Shown here piece after piece: positions 23,355 through 31,844 of a stretch of DNA of 41,148 nt. Numbering within the stretch: position 1 is the stretch's first letter; the number at the start of each line of letters is the position of its first letter. The position numbers and the translations under genes were made by a program. The notes under the pieces were generated by a model that was not told where the DNA came from, made no database searches, and worked only from the letters and a program-made list of their open reading frames with translations. The DNA is from an uncultured Clostridia bacterium (GTDB taxonomy: Bacteria > Bacillota_A > Clostridia > Christensenellales > Borkfalkiaceae): assembly GCA_934292955.1 (NCBI GenBank), contig CAKQXZ010000015.1, positions 1 through 41,148 of the forward strand. Direction: 5' to 3'.

Positions 23355-26135
23355 TCAGTTATCCTTTTTCTTTTTAAGAATTACAGCCGCCGCCATAGCA
23401 AGAACTACCAAGCCGGAAGAAGCAAGAACGGAAGAATTACAGCCGCCGTCTTCTTTTTTAACTTCTTCGAAAGTAGCGGAAATCTTAACTTCGCGGTTAC
23501 CCGTTACGGTGAAGGTGTAAGTTCCGTCTTCGCCGACTTCTACAGCTACGTCGCCAACGGTAAGTTCTTTAAGAACGTAGCCTTCGTTTGCTTTAACGGT
23601 TACTTTAACCTGTTCGTTGAGTTTTGCCGCGGTCTTATCTACGGTTACGGTACCGTTTTCGATATCGGGATCGACCGTGATCTTTCTGTCGCGTTTTTCA
23701 ACGGTGACTTCCTGTCTTACTGTGGTCTTGCCGGTGAGTAAGGTTGCATAGCCGAGATTGGTTGCGTCTACTTCGCCGATAGCATAATATTTGCCGTCGG
23801 ATTCGAGTTTAACGGTCTTCCATGCAACTGCGAGAGCAACGGTTTTGGCATTGCCTTCTGCGTCCGTGCCGTCGAACTTGGCGTTTACGGTTGCGGGGAG
23901 AAGTCTGTCTACAAACTGAGTTGCGGTAAGAGTATCGTTAAGACCTTTTTCGTTCACATATACGCCTTCCTGCTCGAAGTGCGGAACGGAATCTACTTCG
24001 GTGATGATATCGCCTGCCATGTCGCCTACGGTTACTTTGCCTTTCTGCCAGTAAGCGCCAACCTGACTTTCGCTCATTGCGAAGTTGTAAATGCTTACGT
24101 TGTCGATCCAGCCTTTGAAGTAATCGTAGCCGTTACCCCATACGCATTCGCCGCCGATAGCGAACTGCATGTTCTGATGGTTAAGATTCCAGCCTTCGGG
24201 GCAAGGAAGCGAAATAACTTCTACGCCGTCGGCATAAACTTTTGCGTATGCGCCCGGACGAATGCTGAGCGTAACGTTGTGCATTTTGTCTGCAATGTGG
24301 TTAATAACTGCGGGCCCCCAGTATGCAGCGCTTGCGCCTTTATCGTCGAGTGTAATGTTGTGTGCGTTGAAACGGAGCATATCGCCGCCACCGCTGGTTG
24401 CGACCAAGAATCTGCAGTAAGTGGTTGCAACCCAATCGTTGAAACTAAAACTTACGGGAGCAGCCCATTCGCCGGGGTTAGGTCTGCCGGAAATGTCGCC
24501 GTCCTGTTTAACCTGGAAGTTAAGGGTGAATCCGTTGTAAATATTTTCGGATACGTCGTTGAGTTCGGGAAGAGTGAGCATGTCGGTTCCGTCTACATAG
24601 AGCATGCCGTTCTGAACGGTACCGGTGCCGGTGGGTTTGTTTTCTCTGTCTCCGTCGGAAATCGCGCCGTTCTGGAGAGTGTATTTACCCATAGAATCCT
24701 GAAGTTTGGTTTCTTCGGTATCAAAAGTCCATTTAGCTACGGGAACGAGTTCTTTTGCAATACCTTCGTTGGTCTGCTCTACGTTAAGTTTAACGGAAGC
24801 GGTAGCAACGGTGGTTCCGTTCACGACTACGTCGCCGTAAGCGGTGTATTCGCCGAGATTAGCTTCGATTCTGGTGAAAGTTACCTGTACATCTACCGTG
24901 CTTTCGTCGGAAAGAGTTACGGTAACGGTTGCGTTGTTGAGTTTTTCAAGCATTTCTGCCTGAGTCATGCTGTCTTTGAGTTGTTCGGTAGCAACGCCGT
25001 TTGCAAATACAGGCTCGCCTATTGCTTTAACGGAAGCAACCGAAAGTTCGTAATTTACTTCGCCTACGAGATCTACGATACCGAGTTTGCCGGTTTCGAG
25101 AGTTCCGACTGCGTAATATTTGCCTTCTTCTTTAACTACTTTAGTCCACTTAACGTCAGCGGTTGCGGTGGTTTCGTCGGTTAAAGTGAGAGTTGCGGTT
25201 GCGGGGTTCAATGCGGCGAACATTTCGTCGGTCGTCATAGCCATGTTAAGAGCAACCTTAGTCGCATCGCCTTCGAAAGCAATTTCCGCTTTGGTGGCGG
25301 TTTTAACTCCGCTTAAATCGGCGGCGGTAACTTTGCCGTTGTTGTAGTAAGCGGTTGCTGCGGTTTCGCTCATTGCGAAGTTATATACGGTTACGTTTTT
25401 AAGAGAAGCGGACGTGGTGTATGCGCCATTGCCGTTAAATTCACCGCCGATAGAGAAAGAATGGTTCTCGGATTTAGCCGTCCAATCTGCGGCAAGCGTT
25501 TTGGAATCGTCTATGAGTGCGCCGTCAACAAAAATCGAAAATTTTCCGCCGGGCTGAGCACTGAGTATTACGGTGTGGAAGTTTTCGGTTTCTCTTACGA
25601 CCGTGCATTGATTCCAGATACCGCTGTAATCGCTGTTTGCGCTATACGCGCCGATCTGGCTGACGGCACTGTCGGCAAGACTTGCGATAGACAAACTCTT
25701 GCCTGCGTTATTGAGATAACCGACGCCCGCGATATGTCCCCAGTTCGAAGCCGACGTAGACGCTTTAACGACGGCTACCAACGTAAGAGCCGAAGTATTT
25801 GCGACAACGTCTTTATCGCCTATATCGGCAGCCAGACAGAGTTTTTTATCGAAAGAAATTCCGCCGCCTTCGAGCATTGTAAATTCATTAAGTAAAGGAC
25901 CGGTTCCGTCCGCCTTCCATTCGTTACGGAAAGTAAGGTCGAAGTTACCCATCGAGTCCTTACCGATGTTGTTTTCGTCTTTGAATTCATACTTAGCGAC
26001 AGGTAAAATTTCTTTAGCCGATTCGCCGTCTGCTTTTACGGTAGGAGCCGTGTAAAAGACTGCCGAAAATATTCCGCTTATTGCTACGGCGAGCGAGAGC
26101 GCGACCGTCAATAAACGACTTTTTGTGGTTGCCAT
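23355..26135 (-). CDS. LamG-type surface protein with Cys/TM tail
   Basis: 926 residues. Signal peptide (about 1-36, ending VKADG). Two laminin-G/concanavalin-like domains (about 45-260 and about 470-690), each ending with YNFAMSE and a short alpha link; each followed by a beta domain with MTxxEM/ATQFVDRL repeats (about 275-460 and about 700-790). A bacterial repeat/Flg_new-like beta domain (about 790-890; VKANEGYVLKELTVGDV) precedes GGCNSSVLASSGLVVLAMAAAVILKKKKDN: a Gly-Gly-Cys, a helix and a basic end. It probably binds glycan at the cell surface and hands it to the binding protein encoded two bases downstream. GGAGG precedes ATG at 26135. The leader of about 315 nt carries two palindromes. 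Confidence 0.8.
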   Translation of the reverse strand: MATTKSRLLTVALSLAVAISGIFSAVFYTAPTVKADGESAKEILPVAKYEFKDENNIGKDSMGNFDLTFRNEWKADGTGPLLNEFTMLEGGGISFDKKLCLAADIGDKDVVANTSALTLVAVVKASTSASNWGHIAGVGYLNNAGKSLSIASLADSAVSQIGAYSANSDYSGIWNQCTVVRETENFHTVILSAQPGGKFSIFVDGALIDDSKTLAADWTAKSENHSFSIGGEFNGNGAYTTSASLKNVTVYNFAMSETAATAYYNNGKVTAADLSGVKTATKAEIAFEGDATKVALNMAMTTDEMFAALNPATATLTLTDETTATADVKWTKVVKEEGKYYAVGTLETGKLGIVDLVGEVNYELSVASVKAIGEPVFANGVATEQLKDSMTQAEMLEKLNNATVTVTLSDESTVDVQVTFTRIEANLGEYTAYGDVVVNGTTVATASVKLNVEQTNEGIAKELVPVAKWTFDTEETKLQDSMGKYTLQNGAISDGDRENKPTGTGTVQNGMLYVDGTDMLTLPELNDVSENIYNGFTLNFQVKQDGDISGRPNPGEWAAPVSFSFNDWVATTYCRFLVATSGGGDMLRFNAHNITLDDKGASAAYWGPAVINHIADKMHNVTLSIRPGAYAKVYADGVEVISLPCPEGWNLNHQNMQFAIGGECVWGNGYDYFKGWIDNVSIYNFAMSESQVGAYWQKGKVTVGDMAGDIITEVDSVPHFEQEGVYVNEKGLNDTLTATQFVDRLLPATVNAKFDGTDAEGNAKTVALAVAWKTVKLESDGKYYAIGEVDATNLGYATLLTGKTTVRQEVTVEKRDRKITVDPDIENGTVTVDKTAAKLNEQVKVTVKANEGYVLKELTVGDVAVEVGEDGTYTFTVTGNREVKISATFEEVKKEDGGCNSSVLASSGLVVLAMAAAVILKKKKDN

Positions 26136-26219
26136 AAATCATTTCCTCCAAAAATATGATTTTTTATTCTTACGCACGGTTTCCGCACGATAAGTTCTTT
26201 TTTGCATTTAAGCGATGCT

Positions 26220-26261
26220 GCTTGACAAACTTGTTTTGTCAAGCAAAAGGCATGCCTTTTG
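26220..26261. promoter_or_regulatory. Two adjoining palindromes in the LamG leader
   Basis: 10-bp inverted repeat GCTTGACAAA/TTTGTCAAGC (26220-26244, loop CTTGT) immediately followed by the perfect 18-bp palindrome CAAAAGGCATGCCTTTTG (26244-26261). They lie about 85-125 nt before the LamG start and about 190 nt after the predicted transcription start, so an RNA hairpin pair or a protein roadblock site is possible. Neither has a T-tract. Confidence 0.6.
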
Positions 26262-26457
26262 AAATGTTTTTCGAGTTTATTTTGCTTTTTGCGGGTTTAT
26301 TTTATCCGAAGTTTCAGCCGATTTCAAGACGGTTTTGCAAAATCAAAATAATATTTTTTACGTCGTGTTGAAAATATTAAGATTATTTGCTTTTTGCGGG
26401 GAATTTTTTTAATTCTTTCGACAAACCCGCCGCACGCTTCATTTTTGCGGCACAACC

Positions 26458-26486
26458 CTTATACCATACAAAAGGGCACATTTCAA
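26458..26486 (-). promoter_or_regulatory. Promoter of the LamG/ABC/GH operon
   Basis: TTGAAA (26486-26481) and TATAAG (26463-26458) with a 17-bp spacer; predicted start about 26451. The remaining 509-bp divergent gap to the AraC gene is AT-rich and otherwise unremarkable. Confidence 0.65.
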
Positions 26487-26580
26487 GGTCTTTTTGGTTT
26501 ATTTTATTAACAATTTGAAGTTCAACTTAAAACGGTTAATTATTTTTACCGTTAAAGGGTGTTTTTTTAGAAGAAAACTC

Positions 26581-26608
26581 TTGCAAACAGAAAAATCTGT
26601 GTTATACT
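26581..26608 (+). promoter_or_regulatory. Probable promoter of the AraC gene
   Basis: TTGCAA (26581-26586) and TATACT (26603-26608), 16-bp spacer. The spacer contains the inverted repeat ACAGA-AAAA-TCTGT (26587-26600), which could be a repressor site. Confidence 0.6.
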
Positions 26609-26644
26609 GTTTTTGCTTATAACCCCCACGGAGAGCAAACCATT

Positions 26645-27736
26645 GTGAACAATCAGGATGAAGTTAAAAAAATTTATTTTAAGGACATAGGCGGGCTTGT
26701 TCTTGAGCCGATCTCCTTTTATATCAAGGTTTTCGATCTTGATTTTTATATGGGAATGCACAACCACGGCTATTTCGAATTTATGTACGCCGCGCGCGGG
26801 AACTTTAATATAGAAATACTTAAAGACCCCGACAACGCCGCCATTACTCAGCCCGAAAAGGCGGAGAAATCGGAAATTACGTCGCTGACTATTCATCAGG
26901 GCGAATTTATTTTTATCGACGCGTATCTTTTTCACCGCCTTAAGGTCACAGAAAAAAACGTTATGATTTATAATATCGAGCTGGAGCCTAAACAGCCCAA
27001 AGATTATAATCCGTTTAACGTAAATTCGATTGTTCCTATATACTACGGCTCTTTAATAGAAGGCACGAGCTTGAAAAATATTGCGCGGTCGCCTGCTAAA
27101 TACAGCATTCTTACCGATAATTCGAAAGTTTCGCTTGCGTTCCATAATCTTATCGCTTCGCTGCTTAAACGGTCGGACTGCATTGAAGACGCCTGCACCG
27201 TACAATGCCATCTGCTACTGTTTTTCAACGAGATAGCAAAAAGCGCTACGGCAGTTAAACAAGGCGCGGTAAGTTTTTTGAAAAAAGCGTTCGTGTATCT
27301 TAAAAACAATCTTAATAAAAAAATAACGTTGGCGCAGATTGCCGAAGCGGCGGGGCTTTCGAAAGAATATCTTGCTACGCAGTTCAAAAAAATGACGGGC
27401 AAAACGGTTTTTGAAACGCTGACTTCGATGCGTATTTCAAAAAGTCTGCAACTGCTGCGCGAATCGAACTTTCCCATAAGCGAGATCGCAAAACAAGTAG
27501 GATTTTCGTCTTACGGACAGATGCTTTACGAGTTCAGAAAAACTACCGGCATTACCCCGACCGAGTGCCGTCAATCGTTTCTGAACGACGAAATAGACCA
27601 TACTTCAAAACTCTATAAGTCGGTTGCGGTAAGAATTGACGAAGAAGATTTTATGCTCGACGACGACGCGTTTTATCATTCGTTCTTCAAAAAGAACATC
27701 GAGTCTAAAACGCAGAAAATTCTTAAAGATAAATAA
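26645..27736 (+). CDS. AraC-family transcriptional regulator
   Basis: 363 residues from GTG at 26645, with GGAGAG about eleven bases upstream; no in-frame ATG fits. The N-terminal cupin-like sensing domain (about 20-160) has MGMHNHGYFEFMYAARGNFN. The C-terminal pair of helix-turn-helix motifs (about 215-318): ITLAQIAEAAGLSKEYLATQFKKMTGKT and FPISEIAKQVGFSSYGQMLYEFRKTTGITP. It is divergent from the LamG/ABC/GH operon, which it probably activates in response to a sugar. The acidic tail after 320 is unusual for the family. A strong bidirectional terminator follows at 27799-27840. Confidence 0.9.
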   Translation: MNNQDEVKKIYFKDIGGLVLEPISFYIKVFDLDFYMGMHNHGYFEFMYAARGNFNIEILKDPDNAAITQPEKAEKSEITSLTIHQGEFIFIDAYLFHRLKVTEKNVMIYNIELEPKQPKDYNPFNVNSIVPIYYGSLIEGTSLKNIARSPAKYSILTDNSKVSLAFHNLIASLLKRSDCIEDACTVQCHLLLFFNEIAKSATAVKQGAVSFLKKAFVYLKNNLNKKITLAQIAEAAGLSKEYLATQFKKMTGKTVFETLTSMRISKSLQLLRESNFPISEIAKQVGFSSYGQMLYEFRKTTGITPTECRQSFLNDEIDHTSKLYKSVAVRIDEEDFMLDDDAFYHSFFKKNIESKTQKILKDK

Positions 27737-27798
27737 GTTTGAGAAAAAGTGCACGGGAAAAAATCGTTTATAGAAAAAGGCACATGCCTTAAAAGTGC

Positions 27799-27840
27799 AA
27801 AAAAGAACGCGGGAAAAGTCTGTTCCTGCGTTCTTTTTTA
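27799..27840. terminator. Bidirectional terminator
   Basis: AAAAAAGAACGCGGGAA pairs with TTCCTGCGTTCTTTTTT (one bulge), flanked by A and T runs. It ends the AraC transcript and could end the convergent esterase transcript. Confidence 0.85.
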
Positions 27841-27871
27841 TATAAAGGCGGCGTTTTTTATTTAACAGCGC

Positions 27872-27903
27872 GATAATCGACCTATAGACCGATTTTTGCG
27901 TGT
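27872..27903 (+). repeat. Short repeat E, downstream of the esterase gene
   Basis: GATAATCGACCTATAGACCG then ATTTTTGCG-TTTT. A copy in the same orientation lies at 29074-29106, so the esterase gene is bracketed by direct repeats about 1.2 kb apart. Confidence 0.75.
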
Positions 27904-27918
27904 TTTATCGTGCGGCAA

Positions 27919-29037
27919 TCAACAGAAAGAATCGCCGAGCAAGGTTTTTAATACGATCTGCGCGTAAACCCTGTGCATAAAGTCGTTGGGGTGATTTACG
28001 TTGTTTGAAAGCGTATCTATAAGGTTTTTGCGCTCTAACAATTTGCGGTGCATTTCGGTTACGTTTGCATAGCCTACGCCATTATTTGCGCTTTCTAACC
28101 GGTAAAAAGCGCGCGGGTATTCGCGGTGATAGTTAAGAATCGACGAACCTGCGGTGAAAGCGACGTTTTCGTTAGGCAATATCGACGAAACGATTACGAA
28201 CTCGGCAAGCGGGTTTACCGAACGGATAGCTTTGATTATGCCCTGCATTTTTTCCTGAAAGACTTCGGGACGGAAAACGCCCGCATCGTTCATGCCGAAT
28301 GCGAGAATGACAAGATCGGGATTAAAAGCCGCTACCTTGCCGAGGTTTTCGGGCTGCTCTGCCCAGTCGCAACACTTGCCGCTCACGGCGAAATTTTCCT
28401 TTATGATTTTCGCGCCGTTTTCGGTCAGATAATCGGCGACCATTTCGCAATAAGGGGGCGTATAGGGCGGTTTTTGCACGTCTTTAAGCGCGCTCGCCCC
28501 CCAACCGTAAGTGATGGAATCGCCGTAAAAAGCAAGCCTTAACGTTTTTCCGTTTTTGATTTTTTCAAGCGCGTTTTCGAATTTTTCGCTTCTGCCGGGA
28601 ACGAAATCGTAATAATCGTCGGGCTCGTGAACGTAGGTTACGCACAGAACGTACGCGCTCATTCCGTCGCTCTCGGCAAAAAGTTCGCGAACGCACTGCG
28701 CGCCGAGAGCGTCTGCCGAATTGATATGCACGCCGTCGTCGACAAACTTATCGAAACGATAGTCTTTCCAATCAAGATAGGGAATTGCGCCGTCTTTATC
28801 GACGACGAGTTCGCCGTATTCGTTCACCGAATAATCTTTGCCTTCGACGTAGGTGGTTTTAAGATTGAAACTCTTTACCGATATTATTTTTTTGATGGGA
28901 TAGGCAAGGCGTTTGGGGCGTATTTCGTCGAGCGCGTTTTTAAGCACGCACACCGTTTCGCCGTAAACTATGTCTCCTTTCCATACAGGCATAAGCCATG
29001 TTTTATTTTCGTAAACGCTGAAATCTTTTTGTTCCAT
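27919..29037 (-). CDS. SGNH/GDSL-type esterase
   Basis: 372 residues without signal peptide. The N-terminal beta domain (about 1-165) resembles that of two-domain carbohydrate esterases. The SGNH domain has all blocks: AFYGDSITYGWG (Ser about 172), AVSGKCCDWA (Gly), ILAFGMNDAG (Asn) and VNHPNDFMHRVYA (Asp/His). It probably removes acetyl groups from imported oligosaccharides. GGGGAAG lies nine bases before ATG. A consensus promoter is at 29165-29193. It is bracketed by repeat E copies at 27872 and 29074. Confidence 0.88.
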   Translation of the reverse strand: MEQKDFSVYENKTWLMPVWKGDIVYGETVCVLKNALDEIRPKRLAYPIKKIISVKSFNLKTTYVEGKDYSVNEYGELVVDKDGAIPYLDWKDYRFDKFVDDGVHINSADALGAQCVRELFAESDGMSAYVLCVTYVHEPDDYYDFVPGRSEKFENALEKIKNGKTLRLAFYGDSITYGWGASALKDVQKPPYTPPYCEMVADYLTENGAKIIKENFAVSGKCCDWAEQPENLGKVAAFNPDLVILAFGMNDAGVFRPEVFQEKMQGIIKAIRSVNPLAEFVIVSSILPNENVAFTAGSSILNYHREYPRAFYRLESANNGVGYANVTEMHRKLLERKNLIDTLSNNVNHPNDFMHRVYAQIVLKTLLGDSFC

Positions 29038-29073
29038 TGCAACAACTTCCCCGATTTTTAATGCAAACTACCC

Positions 29074-29106
29074 GATAATCGACCTATAGCCCCTTTTTTG
29101 CGGTTT
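29074..29106 (+). repeat. Short repeat E, upstream of the esterase gene
   Basis: GATAATCGACCTATAGCCCC then TTTTTTGCGG. It sits in the esterase leader, 37-69 nt before the start codon, so it is transcribed antisense to its usual orientation. Confidence 0.75.
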
Positions 29107-29164
29107 TAGACTATATGCCGCAGCGCCGTAAGACTATGTATGCCGCTTTGTTTCGGGCAAAATA

Positions 29165-29193
29165 ATTATATATCATACCGCCGTTTTTTTCAA
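29165..29193 (-). promoter_or_regulatory. Promoter of the esterase gene
   Basis: TTGAAA (29193-29188) and TATAAT (29170-29165) with a 17-bp spacer. The 334-bp gap 29038-29371 holds this, a repeat E copy and the divergent promoter at 29293-29321. Confidence 0.85.
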
Positions 29194-29292
29194 GAGATGT
29201 CCGGCAAATAAAAATAATATATCGAATATTATGTTTGAAAAATACGGAACGGTTTTACGGACGAATTTTTGAAAATTTATAAATTTCGCAAA

Positions 29293-29321
29293 TTGACTTT
29301 GGCGCGATTATAAAGTATAAT
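29293..29321 (+). promoter_or_regulatory. Promoter of the FAD oxidoreductase gene
   Basis: TTGACT (29293-29298) and TATAAT (29316-29321) with a 17-bp spacer; start about 29328, leader about 44 nt. Confidence 0.85.
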
Positions 29322-29371
29322 GTTGACGTTAAAACACAATTAAAACATCGGCGGGAGCCGGGCGGGAGAAT

Positions 29372-30529
29372 ATGAAAATGACCGGAATTAAAAACTATGA
29401 CGTGATTGTTGCGGGCGGCGGAATTGCGGGAGTTTCCGCAGCGATTGCCGCGGCGCGCGAAAAACAGAAAGTTCTGCTTATAGAAAGCGGATATATGCTC
29501 GGCGGGCTTGCGACAGCGGGACTTATTACGATTTATCTGCCGCTGTGCGACGGAAAAGGCAATCAGGTTTCTTTCGGGCTGGCGGAAGAACTGCTTAAAC
29601 TTTCGGTTGCGCACGGGGCGCAGTTCGACTACCCTAAGGAATGGTTCGACAACGCGGCGGTGAAAAGCAAAAGGTACGAAACGCGGTTTGACGCCAACGT
29701 TTTTGCCATACTTATGGAGCAACTGCTGCTGAAAGAAAAGGTCGAAATACTCTACGGCACGACGGTTGTTTCTGCCGATATGAACGAAAGTAAAGACAAA
29801 ATATGCGCGCTGAAAGTGTATAACCGCGAAGGGTTAACCGACGTTTTTGCGCGCACTTTTGTGGACGCGACGGGCGACGCCGCCATATGCAGACTTGCGG
29901 GCGAAAAAACCGCGGTTTACGGGGATAAAAATCTGCTTGCCGCCTGGTACTACGAAGTTTACGACGGAGAATATAAATTAAGAACGTTCGGCTCGAGCGA
30001 TAAGGAAAGTTCGCCCGAATGCTATGCGAACGGGTTTGACGCGACGAACGCCAAAGAAGTTTCGCTTGCGACGGTGAAATCGCACGCGAGCATGCTGGAA
30101 AGGTTTTTGCATAACGGAAAGGTAAGCGAAAAGCACGGAATGGCGACTATTCCGACCGTGCCGCTGATAAGAATGTCCGAACGACTGGACGGCGTTTATT
30201 CGCTTAAAATGAGCGACGAAAGAAAGGAGTTTTCCGACAGCGTGGGTTGTTTTGCTTCGTGGAAAGAAATCGATAAGGTATTCGAACTGCCCTATTCGTG
30301 CCTGGCGGGAACAAGAATTAAAAACGTGATTACAGCCGGCAGATGCATTTCCGCAAACGACGACGTGTGGGAACTGACGAGAGTTATTCCCGTATGCGCG
30401 GTTTCGGGCGAAGCGGCGGGCATTGCTTGCTCTATGGGCGACGACCTTACCGCAATCGACGTTGCCGAACTGCAAGATAAAATCAGACAGAAAAACGGTA
30501 AAATTCATTTGTCAGAAATATATAAATAA
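29372..30529 (+). CDS. FAD-dependent oxidoreductase (PF12831 type)
   Basis: 385 residues. An N-terminal Rossmann fold with VIVAGGGIAGVSAAIAAARE (dinucleotide motif at about 10-30) and MLGGLATAGLI, the FAD_oxidored signature; FVDATGDAAICRLAGE (about 165-180) and TAGRCISANDDVWELTRVIPVCAVSGEAAGIACSM near the end match the family. A cytoplasmic flavoprotein of unknown substrate; relatives often occur in carbohydrate loci, where sugar-derived substrates are suspected. GGGCGGGAG lies just before ATG. It is divergent from the esterase and followed by a strong terminator. Confidence 0.88.
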   Translation: MKMTGIKNYDVIVAGGGIAGVSAAIAAAREKQKVLLIESGYMLGGLATAGLITIYLPLCDGKGNQVSFGLAEELLKLSVAHGAQFDYPKEWFDNAAVKSKRYETRFDANVFAILMEQLLLKEKVEILYGTTVVSADMNESKDKICALKVYNREGLTDVFARTFVDATGDAAICRLAGEKTAVYGDKNLLAAWYYEVYDGEYKLRTFGSSDKESSPECYANGFDATNAKEVSLATVKSHASMLERFLHNGKVSEKHGMATIPTVPLIRMSERLDGVYSLKMSDERKEFSDSVGCFASWKEIDKVFELPYSCLAGTRIKNVITAGRCISANDDVWELTRVIPVCAVSGEAAGIACSMGDDLTAIDVAELQDKIRQKNGKIHLSEIYK

Positions 30530-30549
30530 TTGTTTTGATTAACAACAAT

Positions 30550-30600
30550 AAAAGACCTTGAAAACAAGAGCGTTTGCGCCCGAGTTCAAGGTCTTTTTTT
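30550..30600 (+). terminator. Terminator of the FAD oxidoreductase gene
   Basis: Perfect 13-bp stem AAAAGACCTTGAA/TTCAAGGTCTTTT with a T-run after it and an A-run before it, so it can work in both directions. Confidence 0.9.
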
Positions 30601-30641
30601 ATTTGCAATTTAATTTATGATTTGCAATTTGCGCGGGGGAA

Positions 30642-31303
30642 TTACGCGTTTTTCTTTTTGCGCTTTACGGTAACGACTATTGCGACGATTACGCCCGCAA
30701 TAACGACCAACGCGCCCGCCGCTATAACGGCATAGCCCCACATAGGCATACGGAACGCAACGCCCGGAACGCATACGATAAACGCGCCCGTGTTGCTTGT
30801 TTTTGCGGCGACGTATCTGCCGTATCCGCTTGCGGAAAGTCGGGCTATAGCACCGTTATCGTCCATAAAGTAGACTTCGGCTTTGGTGCGGTCGAAATAA
30901 TCGTCGGCGCGGAAAAGCAGTTCGATTTTGCCGCTTAAAAATATGGGATCGCCGTTACCGTCGAGAAGTTCGACCGAATACACTTCGAAATTATCGGCAA
31001 CGGACTTCATTGCGGCAGCCGCTTTTTTGTAAGTTTCGCCGTTTTCCGCAACTCTGCCGGCGATAATCCCCGCGGTTTCGGGCAGAATATTGTTTATATC
31101 GTTGAACTTTACAAGTTCGTTTTCGCCCGCAACCGAGCGGATAGTAACTACGAATTCGGTAAAAGAATCGTTGTTAAGCGACGTCTTGTAACGCGCGTTC
31201 ATCGCCTTATAGGTCAACTTATAGACTCCGACGTTGCTTAAAACGAGTTTGCCGCCCGAAATATCCGCGGGGGTATCGTTAAACCATGTTAAGAAGAGAA
31301 ATT
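30642..31303 (-). pseudogene. 5'-truncated surface protein remnant
   Basis: The frame is open from a stop at about 31304 down to 30642 (about 220 codons), but the only possible starts (TTG at 31217, ATG at 31202) fall inside a folded domain. The sequence before them, WFNDTPADISGGKLVLSNVGVYKLTYKAMNARYK, is clearly coding and Ig-like. Then about 130 residues of beta-rich domain, VPGVAFRMPMWGYAVIAAGALVVIAGVIVAIVVTVKRKKK: one membrane helix and a basic tail. So this is the C-terminal stub of a type I surface protein whose N-terminus and signal peptide are gone. Upstream it abuts a CydD-like fragment in another frame. Confidence 0.65.
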
Positions 31304-31488
31304 ATTTTTTTGCCCGCGCTTGCGCCGTTCATAGCAACGTGGAAGGCAGAACCGAAGGCGCGGAGCGGCAGGAAAAATTCCACCGCAACAAGGCACAAAA
31401 ACAACGCCGCAACGGGATTAAGCCCCCAGAACGCCGCGCCGCATACCGCCAAAGCGATACCTACGCCCGCGCCGCCGTTAGCGGTTGA
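31279..31488 (-). pseudogene. CydD-like ABC transporter fragment
   Basis: About 65 codons on the minus strand: GIALAVCGAAFWGLNPVAAL, FLCLVAVEFFLPLRAFGSAF, HVAMNGASAGKKIISLLN, then a stop. EFFLPLR-x-x-GS-x-FH-x-AMNG-x-x-A-x-KI is the hallmark of helices 5-6 of the CydD half-transporter (CydDC cysteine/glutathione exporter). The rest of the transmembrane domain and the ATPase are absent here. The frame is closed upstream by TAG. It is a relic of deletion or rearrangement, or an assembly joint. Confidence 0.65.
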
Positions 31489-31489
31489 C

Positions 31490-31844
31490 TAAAAATATTT
31501 TTAATCGATTTTTTAGCGGTTGTGCGGACAAAAACTTAAAATTTTAACGATTTTTATGTTTTTTGAGCGTTGATTTATTATTTTAGCGCGCGGGGAAAAT
31601 GCGTTAACAGTTATAGTAAAGCACTATAAAAAGCACACAAAAAGCCGACTTTTTACAATAGTTAGCCTTGACAAACAAATTGCATATACGTTACATCTGA
31701 ATTGTATATGAGTTTACATATGTAAGGTCGCGCGGCTGTTGAAAAATGCGGCTTAGGCTTATATTCTTCGGCTATGCCCTTGAATGCCCGGGATAAAATT
31801 TCTCACCGACCTACCGCCGCACGAATATGTAAAATCGGCGGTAT
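31490..31844. other. Non-coding gap
   Basis: No supported gene. It holds an AT-rich stretch, two related blocks (AATTGCATATACGTTACAT and AATTGTATATGAGTTTACAT, about 31678-31722), the palindrome TTACATATGTAA (about 31714-31725), and an 8-bp hairpin TACCGCCG/CGGCGGTA (31811-31842) just after the stop of the metalloprotein gene. Nothing else is seen. Confidence 0.6.

Noticed and set aside
23979..25184. 401-codon open frame on the plus strand
   Set aside because: Antisense to the LamG protein; composition (Cys/Phe/Val rich) is that of a mirror frame.
26245..26260. Catabolite (cre) site in the LamG leader palindrome
   Set aside because: The palindrome does not fit the TGWAANCGNTNWCA pattern.
31234..31492. 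Plus-strand open frames over the decayed patch
   Set aside because: They mirror the CydD-like fragment, whose minus-strand reading matches a known family.
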